A stretch of 64,000 bases of DNA from K189A clade bacterium. GTDB taxonomy: Bacteria; Pseudomonadota; Gammaproteobacteria; Pseudomonadales; Azotimanducaceae. The stretch spans positions 19,812 through 83,811 of the forward strand of contig CACOYI010000001.1 of assembly GCA_902631405.1 (NCBI GenBank), read 5' to 3'. Under the pieces are notes generated by a model, which worked only from the letters and a program-made list of their open reading frames with translations, was not told where the DNA came from and did no database searches. Shown piece after piece: positions 48,815 to 58,014 of the stretch. The position numbers and the translations under genes are program-made. Within the stretch, counting starts at the first letter, position 1, and every line of letters begins with the position of its first letter.

Positions 48815-49642
48815 ATGGGAGACCAGATAGATACTGGCACGGACGATTTGTTAGCTTCTCTTGATGCTGGCGTTTTAACGTTAACGTTGAACAGGCCTGA
48901 GGCACGTAATGCCATGTCGGGTGGTATGACCGCGGGATTGGCAAGTCAATTGGCGAGCGCTGAATTAGACCCAAATGTAAAAGCCATAGTTTTAACCGGG
49001 GCTGGCAAAGGCTTTTGCGCGGGAGGAGACGTTAAAGGTATGGCGGCCAGCGGAGACGGAACCGTTGGAGATAATACGATCGACGGGGCTATTCACCGTC
49101 AGAGAGTTAATCAGCGAGCTACCGCTGGAAAGCTCTATAATATGCCCAAACCAACTATTGCTGCGCTTCCAGGAGCTGCGGCTGGGGCAGGTCTATCCCT
49201 CGCACTCGCTTGTGACTTAAGAATAATGTCTTCAAACGCCATTATGACGACAGCGTTTGCCAGAGTTGGGTTTTCGGGAGACTACGGAGGCACATTTTTT
49301 ATGAGCCAGTTAGTTGGTTCAGCAAAAGCAAGGCAACTGTATTACCTCTCTGAAAGAGTTAGTGCTGATCAAGCCCTCGATCTTGGTCTCACTAATTGGG
49401 TATGCGAGCCTGATGAGTTGGAATCAAAAACGCTGGAGATAGCTAGTCAGCTGGCAAGTGGACCAACTGTAGCTTTTCGATATATGAAAGAGAACTTCGC
49501 TCGAGCCATATCATCTGGCGATGTTGATGACTGCCTGGATTTGGAAGCGACACATCATGTGCACTGCGGTCAAACCGAAGATCATCGAAACGCTACTAAA
49601 GCCTTCGTTGAGAAAAAGGAGCCTGTTTTTCAAGGAAGATAG
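48815..49642 (+). CDS. Enoyl-CoA hydratase family (crotonase)
   Basis: VLTLTLNRPEARNAMSGGMTAGL, VLTGAGKGFCAGGDVKGMA, KPTIAALPGAAAGAGLSLALACDLRIMSSNAIMTTAFARVGFSGDYGGTFFM. Confidence 0.95.
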   Translation: MGDQIDTGTDDLLASLDAGVLTLTLNRPEARNAMSGGMTAGLASQLASAELDPNVKAIVLTGAGKGFCAGGDVKGMAASGDGTVGDNTIDGAIHRQRVNQRATAGKLYNMPKPTIAALPGAAAGAGLSLALACDLRIMSSNAIMTTAFARVGFSGDYGGTFFMSQLVGSAKARQLYYLSERVSADQALDLGLTNWVCEPDELESKTLEIASQLASGPTVAFRYMKENFARAISSGDVDDCLDLEATHHVHCGQTEDHRNATKAFVEKKEPVFQGR

Positions 49643-50409
49643 GCTTTTTGATAGTGATAACCGGCGGCGCTAATGCGTCGCTGGGCGTCGTCGCTTTTTA
49701 AATAGTCGAAAAACAGTTTTGCCCCCTTGTGAGCCTTTTTTTGAGAGAGTAAAACCGCTTTCTGGTTGATCGCGGCGTGTGAGGAACTTTCTACCAACCA
49801 GTAGGAAGGGCTTCCTTTGAGCTTTTTCAGTTGTGACATGGCAACGAAGGCGGCGTCAACGTTTTGGCTCGCGCCAAGTGCAAAGGTTTGGCCAATGTTT
49901 TCAGCTCGTATCAATTTTTGGTCTGTTCGCGGGAGACCCAATGAATCGAGTGTTTCCTTTGCCGCTCGTCCGTACGGCGCGATTTTCTCGTTTGCGATCC
50001 CGATTCTCGTGGACTGGATCAAACACTCCTGTGCTGTCTCTCTGCTCATGGTGCTAAGTTGGCAAACTGATCCTGGGAACCAAAGTGCGAGCTTCCCCAC
50101 GGCATAAATGAATGAATCACCCGCGCGAGCCAATTTTTTTTCAATAATCATGTCTGCTCGTTCCTCATCCGCAGAGAGGAAAATATCTACTTTGATCCCG
50201 CGCAGGATCTGAGCATAGAGAATTCCCGAAGATGCAGAGCGAATTTCTATTTCGATATCGTGATTTGACTCGAAGTCTTTTTTTAAAGTGACTAAGGTCT
50301 CTAGGAAATTACTTGCTGTCGCAATTACGACTTTCTCGTTGGATAAGCTCAATTTTTGGCAGGAAAGAGAAAACAAAAAGAAAAGTAAAATTGCATCAAC
50401 TCTTTTCAT
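49630..50409 (-). CDS. modA: Molybdate ABC transporter substrate-binding protein, possible lipoprotein
   Basis: VVIATASNFLETLVTLKKDFESNHDIEIEIRSASSGILYAQILRGIKVDIFLSADEERADMIIEKKL; IGIANEKIAPYGRAAKETLDSLGL; FLFSLSCQ lipobox-like. Confidence 0.88.
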   Translation of the reverse strand: MKRVDAILLFFLFSLSCQKLSLSNEKVVIATASNFLETLVTLKKDFESNHDIEIEIRSASSGILYAQILRGIKVDIFLSADEERADMIIEKKLARAGDSFIYAVGKLALWFPGSVCQLSTMSRETAQECLIQSTRIGIANEKIAPYGRAAKETLDSLGLPRTDQKLIRAENIGQTFALGASQNVDAAFVAMSQLKKLKGSPSYWLVESSSHAAINQKAVLLSQKKAHKGAKLFFDYLKSDDAQRRISAAGYHYQKAYLP

Positions 50410-50473
50410 ATTATTTGATTTGTTTTCTGCGCTATGATCCGGACTTATAGTATCTCATCTACTAGAAAATCGA

Positions 50474-51814
50474 TTGCTTTACAGGGAGCTGGTGATTGTG
50501 AGTAATGAAAGATCAATGCGAAAAGTGGCCGCTACGGCCTTGGGCGGCACAAGTATAGAGTGGTATGACTTCTTCCTTTACGGAACAGCCGCTGCCTTAG
50601 TCTTCCCAACGTTGTTTTTTCCTGAGGATATGCCCCGATATATGGGTCTGATTTACTCCTTCAGTACTTTCGCAGTGGGATTCTTGGCGAGGCCCATCGG
50701 TGGGATATTATTCGGTCATTTCGGTGATCGACTCGGTCGAAAGGCCGCACTGGTAACCGCGCTTACTTTAATGGGGCTTGCAACGACGATCATCGGATTA
50801 CTTCCAACCTATTCGAGTATTGGTGTTCTCGCCCCACTAGCGTTGATTCTGATGAGGTTTTTACAGGGCCTTGCTATCGGTGGTCAGTGGGGGGGTGCGA
50901 TGCTGCTCGTGACCGAAAATGCGCCCGCGGATCGTAGAGGTTTTTACGGTGGATTTGCTCAAGCCGGTGCGCCGATGGGAGTTGTACTCGCAAACTTGGC
51001 TTTTCTAGCGGTGACCGCTAGCGTGTCGGAAGAGGCATTCATGTCATGGGGCTGGAGAATTCCCTTTATCGCTAGCTTGTTACTAGTGGGCTTGGCCCTT
51101 TACGTTCAGTTGCGGTTAGAGGACACGCCAGCGTTTAAGGAGCTTAAAGCGGCTTCTGAGGGTAAGACTGAAGATGCGGGGCCAAAGAGTAAATCTCCGA
51201 TTTTGAAAGCGTTATCCACCTATCCGAAACAGATTGTTCTAGCAGCGGGAGCTTTTTTATCGGTCCAGGTCTCTTTCTATATCTTCATTGTATTTATCAT
51301 GTCTTATGGGACAGATCCCGACGGTTTGGCGCTGAGTAGGACGGATATGTTAACGGCAGTCTTGATCTCATCCTTTGCTCAGGTGCCTGCTATTTTCTTG
51401 GCGGCGTCTTATTCAGATCGTCATGGCAGGAGAGGCATCTATAAGATGGGGGCGCTGGCGATGGCGGTATGGGGCTTTTGTGTCTTTCCACTCATGGATA
51501 CGGGCTCGTTGCTAGCTATCACTCTGGCTCTGACTGTTGGACAAATCTTTATCGGGATGATGTATGGTCCTCAAGCAGCACTTCTGACGGAGTTATTTAG
51601 CACGGAAGTCAGATACTCAGGAGCCTCATTAGGGTATCAGTTGGGTGCGATTGTAGGCGGCGGTATGGCACCGATTGCAGCGACTGCGCTGATAGCGGCG
51701 TTCGGAAGCGCGATCTGGGTATCCGCATATATAGCGCTAGCCAGCTTGCTTACGTGGCTATCTTTGCATCTTCTGGGGGAGAACCATCAGGCTGATTTGG
51801 AGAAAGTTGCCTAG
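50474..51814 (+). CDS. MFS transporter, MHS (metabolite:H+ symporter) family
   Basis: VAATALGGTSIEWYDFFLYGTAAALVFPTLFFPEDMPRYMGLIYSFSTFAVGFLARPIGGILFGHFGDRLGRKAALV. Confidence 0.95.
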   Translation: MLYRELVIVSNERSMRKVAATALGGTSIEWYDFFLYGTAAALVFPTLFFPEDMPRYMGLIYSFSTFAVGFLARPIGGILFGHFGDRLGRKAALVTALTLMGLATTIIGLLPTYSSIGVLAPLALILMRFLQGLAIGGQWGGAMLLVTENAPADRRGFYGGFAQAGAPMGVVLANLAFLAVTASVSEEAFMSWGWRIPFIASLLLVGLALYVQLRLEDTPAFKELKAASEGKTEDAGPKSKSPILKALSTYPKQIVLAAGAFLSVQVSFYIFIVFIMSYGTDPDGLALSRTDMLTAVLISSFAQVPAIFLAASYSDRHGRRGIYKMGALAMAVWGFCVFPLMDTGSLLAITLALTVGQIFIGMMYGPQAALLTELFSTEVRYSGASLGYQLGAIVGGGMAPIAATALIAAFGSAIWVSAYIALASLLTWLSLHLLGENHQADLEKVA

Positions 51815-53232
51815 AGAATGGGCTTTTCGGTGAAACGGTTTTCCTGCTCGAGGATGAAGCCCAGTTGGTAAAGTAAATCTTCACGTCCAAATGGGGCGAC
51901 CAACTGTGACCCAACTGGCATGCCATCGGTACAAGCACCGAGCGGCAGGCTCGCAGCAGGATGACCAGTGTCATTTATAAGTGCTGTAAAGCCGATCATT
52001 TGGTAGAGGAGAGTGAGGTAAGAATCGGTGTCGTCGCTCATAGTGTTGAGCTCTCCAATTAAAGGGGTCATGCACGCCATTGTGGGGGTTAGAATTAGAT
52101 CGTAGTCATTGAAGATCTCATCAACCATCCTGCCATGTTGATGTATCTGGTTTAGCGCGCTCGCGTAGTCGGCCCCTGATATAAATTTGGATGACTGAAA
52201 ATTATTCCATGTGACTCGCTCCACATCTTTCTCCGTTATGGGCTTACCAGTCTGCGCCTCGAGCTTTTGCAGCATCGCTCCAATGTGACTTATAGCGAGT
52301 GTGCCATGTGAGTCTTTGCAAACGTCTGGATCAAAGGTGTTCGTTAGCTCCTCTACCGTGTGTCCCGTCGATGCGAGGATTTCGGCTGTCTCGTTGACGA
52401 TGCTGAGGACTTCCGGGTCAAGAGATGCGCCGTTGAATGGATCAGTGATATAGGCGATGCGCAAATTCCCTGGATCCCTTGTCATTAAATCCAGAAAACT
52501 TTTTGATGGATCTTTGGATCTGTAGGGGCTTCCTGCCTCTTCGCCGTGGGAGCAGTCCAGAACTAAAGCACTATCTCTTACACTTCTGGTGATCGCATGA
52601 GTTGTAGATAGGCCTCCCCATCCCTCTAACGTTGTAGGACCTAAGGGGTTTCGTCCCCTGGTTGGTTTTAGCCCAAACAGGCCGCAACAGCCTGCTGGAA
52701 TCCTAATGGATCCGCCACCGTCGGAGGCATGAGCAATCGGTGATATACCCGCCGCAACCGCCGCCGCCGCTCCCCCACTGGAACCTCCTGCTGAATATTC
52801 CAAATTAAAAGGATTTCGCGTGGGCCCGTGTAAGACAGGTTCTGTAGTGGTGGCAAGACCGAACTCAGGGGTATTCGATTTGCCAAAAATAACTAACCCC
52901 GAGGCTTTATAACGTTTCACTAGGGTGGAGTCATGATCGGCGACATTCTCTGCGAACAGTCTCGATCCAGCACTCGTTACTTGCCCTTTCATAAACTGGC
53001 CTAGATTCTTGACTGACATGGGAATCCCTCTAAGGGGCCCATCTGGCAATCCGTGAGATATTTGATCATCGGCGTATTCCCAGAGAGGTGCGACGATCGC
53101 GTTTATCGAGTGATTGACTTCGTCATATCTTTGCCGAGCCAAGCTAATCAATTCTTCTGCAGAGGTTTCAGCTGCTTCGATTGAAGCAGCCAGTGACGTA
53201 GCGTCTTTATGAAGATAGTCGTTTAACTCCAT
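51811..53232 (-). CDS. Amidase (amidase-signature family)
   Basis: GIPMSVKNLGQFMKG, NPFNLEYSAGGSSGGAAAAVAAGISPIAHASDGGGSIRIPAGCCGLFGLKPTRGR. Confidence 0.96.
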   Translation of the reverse strand: MELNDYLHKDATSLAASIEAAETSAEELISLARQRYDEVNHSINAIVAPLWEYADDQISHGLPDGPLRGIPMSVKNLGQFMKGQVTSAGSRLFAENVADHDSTLVKRYKASGLVIFGKSNTPEFGLATTTEPVLHGPTRNPFNLEYSAGGSSGGAAAAVAAGISPIAHASDGGGSIRIPAGCCGLFGLKPTRGRNPLGPTTLEGWGGLSTTHAITRSVRDSALVLDCSHGEEAGSPYRSKDPSKSFLDLMTRDPGNLRIAYITDPFNGASLDPEVLSIVNETAEILASTGHTVEELTNTFDPDVCKDSHGTLAISHIGAMLQKLEAQTGKPITEKDVERVTWNNFQSSKFISGADYASALNQIHQHGRMVDEIFNDYDLILTPTMACMTPLIGELNTMSDDTDSYLTLLYQMIGFTALINDTGHPAASLPLGACTDGMPVGSQLVAPFGREDLLYQLGFILEQENRFTEKPIL

Positions 53233-53235
53233 GAG

Positions 53236-54441
53236 TTAGTACTCCGCATCCATTTGATCGTCCAGCTTTTCCATAAGAGAGAGGAGTGCTCTCTCATCAA
53301 ATGTCGTAACTTCCTCTCCCACGGAACTCGGGCAGCTATTTCTTGCTTCACAAGTATTCGGGAAATTCTGAGATGACAACACATAACCCTGGTTTTCAAA
53401 ATGCTCGTAAATCGTCAACACAACGACAACGACGTCGGCGCTTGGCCAGACATAGATTTTCTGTCCGTTAAGGCCGAAGGCCGCGAAGACGTCATCTGGG
53501 ATTGTGTCAGTCGAGGAGTTATTCGCGAAAAAACTGTCATTGAGTAGCCACCACTGATATCCATAAAAGCTCGTATGAGGTTTTATGCTTTCTTCAACGA
53601 ACTCCGCTGGAACAAGTTGAGTGTCTTCCCATTGCCCAGCTCTGGCGAAAAGTAGCCCAAACTTTAAAAAATCCTGAGGTAGCAAATCAATACAGCAGTA
53701 TGTCAGTGGATTCTGTGCCGTGGCATCTAGCCAAAGACCCCTCTTTTCAATATTCATTGGGTCTAATAACTTTTCGATTAAATAAGAATGGGCATCTAGA
53801 CCGGTCGCACGCCTTATTAATGGTTCCATGAGTTGAGAATTTTCATTTGAATAAGACCAGACAGCGTTCGGGGATCTGGCGAGCGGACTATCGATAGCAT
53901 ATTGAGTCTGATCTGTTTGAAAAAAAATGTCATCATTCAGCGAGTAACCAGAGCGCATCGCGAGTATTTGCCCAACAGTGATTTCCGACTTATCGGAATT
54001 CTGCCATTCTGTGATTATTTCACTCGCCTTTTGATCGACAGAATCAATCCATTTTTCTTGGATAGCGATACCGATAAGTGCACCGTAGAAGCTTTTAGCG
54101 ACTGACCAACTCGTTCCCATATCTGTCTCGTCGTAGCCGTCGGCGTAGCGTTCGCCGATTATGTATCCTCGCTTGCTAATAAGTACGCTTTGTGTCGCTG
54201 TGTCTGAGAAAATATGATCCAGGAGCGCCGTGACCTCCTGATCGGTTGTCCCCAGCTCCGTTGGATCCTTCCGTTCTAGTGACCAAGTTGGCTCCAGGAT
54301 TGCGGCTGTTTGATTAGAATTGCTTGTTGCCGGTTGACTAACCCCAGAGGAAGTTTCAGCTGAATTCTGGGATGATCCTCCACCGCCACCACAGCCGACT
54401 AGACTAAGAATTAATATTATTCCGGTTGGTGATAATCTCAT
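53236..54441 (-). CDS. Serine hydrolase (beta-lactamase-related) lipoprotein
   Basis: Lipobox LSLVGCGGGGG; MGTSWSVAKSFYGALIGIAIQEKWI (SxxK); WSYSNENSQLMEPLIRRATG. Confidence 0.92.
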   Translation of the reverse strand: MRLSPTGIILILSLVGCGGGGGSSQNSAETSSGVSQPATSNSNQTAAILEPTWSLERKDPTELGTTDQEVTALLDHIFSDTATQSVLISKRGYIIGERYADGYDETDMGTSWSVAKSFYGALIGIAIQEKWIDSVDQKASEIITEWQNSDKSEITVGQILAMRSGYSLNDDIFFQTDQTQYAIDSPLARSPNAVWSYSNENSQLMEPLIRRATGLDAHSYLIEKLLDPMNIEKRGLWLDATAQNPLTYCCIDLLPQDFLKFGLLFARAGQWEDTQLVPAEFVEESIKPHTSFYGYQWWLLNDSFFANNSSTDTIPDDVFAAFGLNGQKIYVWPSADVVVVVLTIYEHFENQGYVLSSQNFPNTCEARNSCPSSVGEEVTTFDERALLSLMEKLDDQMDAEY

Positions 54442-54547
54442 GACGAGGTGTGATTGGGTGTCCTACTAGATGAGAGCTGAGGTTAGACTTAGTTCAAAAA
54501 AAAGTACATCAAGACTCAGCCAGATAGTTTAGGGAGAGCTCTAAGAT

Positions 54548-55333
54548 ATGCAAACTCGATTAATGTCAGCGCCACTCGGAGTGGTAGTGGATAATCTAGA
54601 TGTGAAGAAAATTTCGGCCTCACAGTTCTTAGAACTTAACAGACTGTTTTGTACTCATAAGGTACTAGTTTTTCCTGACCAGGACCTTACTCCGACAGAC
54701 CAACAAAAATTCGCGGAACAATGGGGAGAGCTAGTGCCATTTCCCTATGGTGGACTGCAAGATCATCCGAATATTATTGAGCTTAAAAATCGCGGTAAGA
54801 AGCTTGATGTAAATCAGCATTGGCATACAGATATGAGTTATCAGGAAGCCCCTCCAAAGTTGACGATGTTATATGCCCTAGAGGCACCCGACATTGGCGG
54901 TTCAACTGCGTTCGCGAATCAGAATCTGGCTTATGAGGGTTTGTCCGACGGGCTTCGTCGAATTCTTGAGCAAGAGAGGGCGCTCCATTCCGCCCAAGAT
55001 CTCGCGAAACTGTTTGGAGCCAATGAAAAAGAGGCGGGGCAGGCCGAGCATCCTTTGGTCAGGACACACGATGAGACAGGAGATAAAGCGCTGTACCTTT
55101 GCAGGGCGTTTACAAAACAGATTTGTGGTTGGTCGACAGAAGAGAGTAAGCCAATGCTTGAGTATCTTTATGGTCATTCAGTTAGACCTGAATATCAGGC
55201 ACGCCATGAGTGGCGAAGGGGAGATCTAGTGATGTGGGATAACCGTTCTTTGCTCCATTACGCGGTGCATGACCATGGTGATCAACCAAGGTTAATGCAT
55301 CGTCTTCAAATAAAAGGGAGTAAACCAAAATGA
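54548..55333 (+). CDS. TauD/TfdA-family Fe(II)/2OG dioxygenase
   Basis: LNRLFCTHKVLVFPDQDLTPTDQQKFAEQWGEL, NQHWHTDMSYQEAPPKLTMLYALEAPDIGGSTAFANQ, GDLVMWDNRSLLHYAVHDHGDQPRLMHRLQIKG. Confidence 0.95.
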   Translation: MQTRLMSAPLGVVVDNLDVKKISASQFLELNRLFCTHKVLVFPDQDLTPTDQQKFAEQWGELVPFPYGGLQDHPNIIELKNRGKKLDVNQHWHTDMSYQEAPPKLTMLYALEAPDIGGSTAFANQNLAYEGLSDGLRRILEQERALHSAQDLAKLFGANEKEAGQAEHPLVRTHDETGDKALYLCRAFTKQICGWSTEESKPMLEYLYGHSVRPEYQARHEWRRGDLVMWDNRSLLHYAVHDHGDQPRLMHRLQIKGSKPK

Positions 55334-56199
55334 CCGATCAAAAAAATGTTTTGGGTTGGCAAGATTTAGATCTTGGTTCGTTTTCGTCTGAGGGGAAAAA
55401 AATTAACTTTACGGAGTTGGATTTTCTGGAAGTTTGGAGAACAGTGGTTGATAGCGATATGGATCTCACTTCTCAAACGCTTGTCGCTGGATCAAAAGCA
55501 ACTTGCTTAGCATGGGTTTTTGTTGCGGGTTATCAGAGCGCGATAAGGAGAGTTTTTCCGGGGTCTGAATTCTCAGGCTGGACTGCGTTTGCTGTTTCTG
55601 AGGACCGAAAAAACGATCCCCCGCTGCCGGGAGTTGATTATTCAAATAGAGAGGATGGAACGTTCTTAATATCAGGTGTTAAAACCTGGGTTGCCTCTGT
55701 CGAAGCTATTGGCGAGATTATAATTAAAGCTGGCAAGGGTAATCGTGCTTTGTATATAAAACTTCCGAGGGAAACTGAAGGGTTGAGTTTTTCTAGCCGC
55801 GAATCTAGATTTCTCAAGGAGATGAGTCAGGGAAGTGCTCATTTAGATAGAGTTTCTGCGCCAGAACAATATGTTCTAGAGGATGGACTGGTCGGGCATT
55901 TTGGGAGGTTCGAGACGCTGCACATATATCTCGCTTTTCTCGCTTTTATTGGGTCGAATACGAGATCTGATGACCTTAAGGGGGAATCTTTTCGTATCGC
56001 TATGGGGTTGAAAGATTTTCTTGATCTGCCCGCAACGCCAGATAATTGGGACTGGGATGCAATAAAAAACCTGGATTTGGAGGTCCAGAAAATTCTGGGT
56101 TTGGCTGGGGAAGAGTTTACGACGCTCCAGCAAAGCTGGAGCGTTGATTCACGTTTAATCTCAATGTACTCACCGGGCATTCAAAAGCAGGCAAATTAG
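55330..56199 (+). CDS. Short acyl-CoA-dehydrogenase-like protein, unknown function
   Basis: NREDGTFLISGVKTWVASVEAIGEIIIKAGKGNRALYIKLPRETEGLSF resembles the ACAD middle domain; only 289 aa; ATGA overlap with the upstream TauD gene. Confidence 0.65.
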   Translation: MTDQKNVLGWQDLDLGSFSSEGKKINFTELDFLEVWRTVVDSDMDLTSQTLVAGSKATCLAWVFVAGYQSAIRRVFPGSEFSGWTAFAVSEDRKNDPPLPGVDYSNREDGTFLISGVKTWVASVEAIGEIIIKAGKGNRALYIKLPRETEGLSFSSRESRFLKEMSQGSAHLDRVSAPEQYVLEDGLVGHFGRFETLHIYLAFLAFIGSNTRSDDLKGESFRIAMGLKDFLDLPATPDNWDWDAIKNLDLEVQKILGLAGEEFTTLQQSWSVDSRLISMYSPGIQKQAN

Positions 56200-57014
56200 G
56201 AGACTACGGTCCCACCGTCGCACGTGATTACATCGCCGATCGTGAAGCCACAAGCCCGAGAACTTAAAAAGATAGCCAAACCAGCAATATCTTCAGGCGT
56301 ACCAACTCTTCCTCTGGGGTTGGCTCTGCCGACCTCGTCCCAATCGGTATTTTCAACGTCTCCACCACCCCCTACGCCTGCGCTGAGCATGAATGTCGGG
56401 AATGGCCCGGGCGCAATTCCATTTACAATAATATTTCTTCGCACCAGATGTGACGCTAGGACCCTTGTAAGGTGATGTACCGCCGCTTTCGAGGGGCCGT
56501 AAGAAAAGTTGTCAAATCGGGGCGTTTTAATCCCATCAATGGACCCAACGTTGATAACGTATGAAGGCTTCTCTGATGAATTACCAGCTTCTAGGAGTGG
56601 CAATAATTTTTGAGTCAGAAAAAACACTCCTTTTACGTTAGTGTTCATTACTTTGTCCCAACCCAGCTCTGGAAATTCCTCCAGCGGAGCGCCCCAGGCG
56701 ACCCCCGCATTGTTTACGAGAATGTCGAGGCTTGATTCCCGTTCATTGAGCTCCTTCACGAACGCATCTATGCCCTCCACAGAAGACATGTCCGCAGGGA
56801 TTGAAACGCACTCACCACCGAACTGTTCTGCAAGTCGTTTGGCGGTCTCATCGCAGGCATTGGCTTTTCTCGAGGAGATGTAAACCTTTGCGCCATTTGA
56901 TAGGTAACCAGCAGCGATCATTTCTCCTATGCCTCGAGAACCGCCTGTTACCACTGCCGTTTTCCCTTCCACCGAAAATAGATCTTTCACCCTGGTCTCC
57001 TTTTTCAACTGCAT
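56196..57014 (-). CDS. SDR-family oxidoreductase
   Basis: GKTAVVTGGSRGIGEMIAAGYLSNGAKVYISSRK, ILVNNAGVAWG, NFSYGPSKAAVHHLTRVLASHLVRRNIIVNGIAPGPF. Confidence 0.96.
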   Translation of the reverse strand: MQLKKETRVKDLFSVEGKTAVVTGGSRGIGEMIAAGYLSNGAKVYISSRKANACDETAKRLAEQFGGECVSIPADMSSVEGIDAFVKELNERESSLDILVNNAGVAWGAPLEEFPELGWDKVMNTNVKGVFFLTQKLLPLLEAGNSSEKPSYVINVGSIDGIKTPRFDNFSYGPSKAAVHHLTRVLASHLVRRNIIVNGIAPGPFPTFMLSAGVGGGGDVENTDWDEVGRANPRGRVGTPEDIAGLAIFLSSRACGFTIGDVITCDGGTVVS

Positions 57015-57084
57015 TTTTAATACTAATCCAAAATTTATACTAAAGTAGTAATATGGAGTGAAAGGGAAGTTATTGGGAAGAAAA

Positions 57085-58014
57085 ATGAGCGCAGATTTAT
57101 TGATAAGTGAGTTTAGGAAGCCCCGGCAAATGCTTGGTGATCAGGAATATGACGGTCATCTGTCGATACACGACGATAAAATGGCCGAGGATCTCGGGTT
57201 CTCCGGCGCTCCGATTGAGGGACCCACACACTTCAGCCAATTTGTGCCTTTGCTTCATGAAGTCTTTGGGGATGAGTGGTTTACTAAAGGATGCATTAGT
57301 GCCCACTATCAAAATATGGTGGTAGAGGGAGAGGAAGTCCAGACGATGGTAGAGAAAGCTCCTGACTCCTCAGGCATGGTGGCAATCTCCGCACAGAAAC
57401 GGGATGGCACCCCTGTTCTGACTGGAACAGCATCTTTGGGACCGGATTATGGCGAGACTGAATTGGATAAAAGGATGGCCAAGCTCCGACCCTCGTCTCA
57501 GTTAGTCATTTTGAGCGATTTAACGGTTGGACAGAAGGGAACTGGAAATCCCGAGAGTGTGAGGATGGATATGGACCAACATATGGGGGATATGTATCCG
57601 TTTTCTAATAAGCAAAAATTAGAGAAGATCACGGAAACCCACGAGTTTTATGAAGGTGAAAGTCCATGGGGGGGACCGGTTATCCCGCTGGAAATGATTA
57701 GTGTTCTGACACAGTACACAAGTGGTCGCTCTGGTTTTAGAAGCAGGGGTCCAGCTATTGGCCTGTTTGCCGGTCAACAAATCAAGATGATCGATGGACC
57801 TTTGATGATTGGGAAAGACTACCTGCTCGAGAGAGAAATAATTGCACTTAGTGAAAGCCGCAGGACAGAATCTAATTGGATCCTCACTAGAGTTTTGTGC
57901 CCTGACTCAAAGGAAGTAAAGGCTGAGGTGATCTTAAATTCGGCAACTCTGAAGGATTCTTATGCCAATTACGAAGCTGATGCTGCCGCTCTGGGTAAAG
58001 ACTTATCCGCCTGA
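57085..58014 (+). CDS. Hypothetical protein, possible double-hotdog (MaoC-dehydratase-like)
   Basis: DDKMAEDLGFSGAPIEGPTHFSQFVPLLHEVFGDEWFTKGCISAHYQNMVVEGEEVQTMVEKAP resembles hotdog acyl-binding proteins; ATG at 57085 preferred. Confidence 0.7.
   Translation: MSADLLISEFRKPRQMLGDQEYDGHLSIHDDKMAEDLGFSGAPIEGPTHFSQFVPLLHEVFGDEWFTKGCISAHYQNMVVEGEEVQTMVEKAPDSSGMVAISAQKRDGTPVLTGTASLGPDYGETELDKRMAKLRPSSQLVILSDLTVGQKGTGNPESVRMDMDQHMGDMYPFSNKQKLEKITETHEFYEGESPWGGPVIPLEMISVLTQYTSGRSGFRSRGPAIGLFAGQQIKMIDGPLMIGKDYLLEREIIALSESRRTESNWILTRVLCPDSKEVKAEVILNSATLKDSYANYEADAAALGKDLSA

Noticed and set aside
50432-50450. CTAT-N11-ATAG half-sites upstream of modA as a possible ModE box
   Set aside because: Only 4-bp arms and poor fit to the ModE consensus; no modE gene seen.
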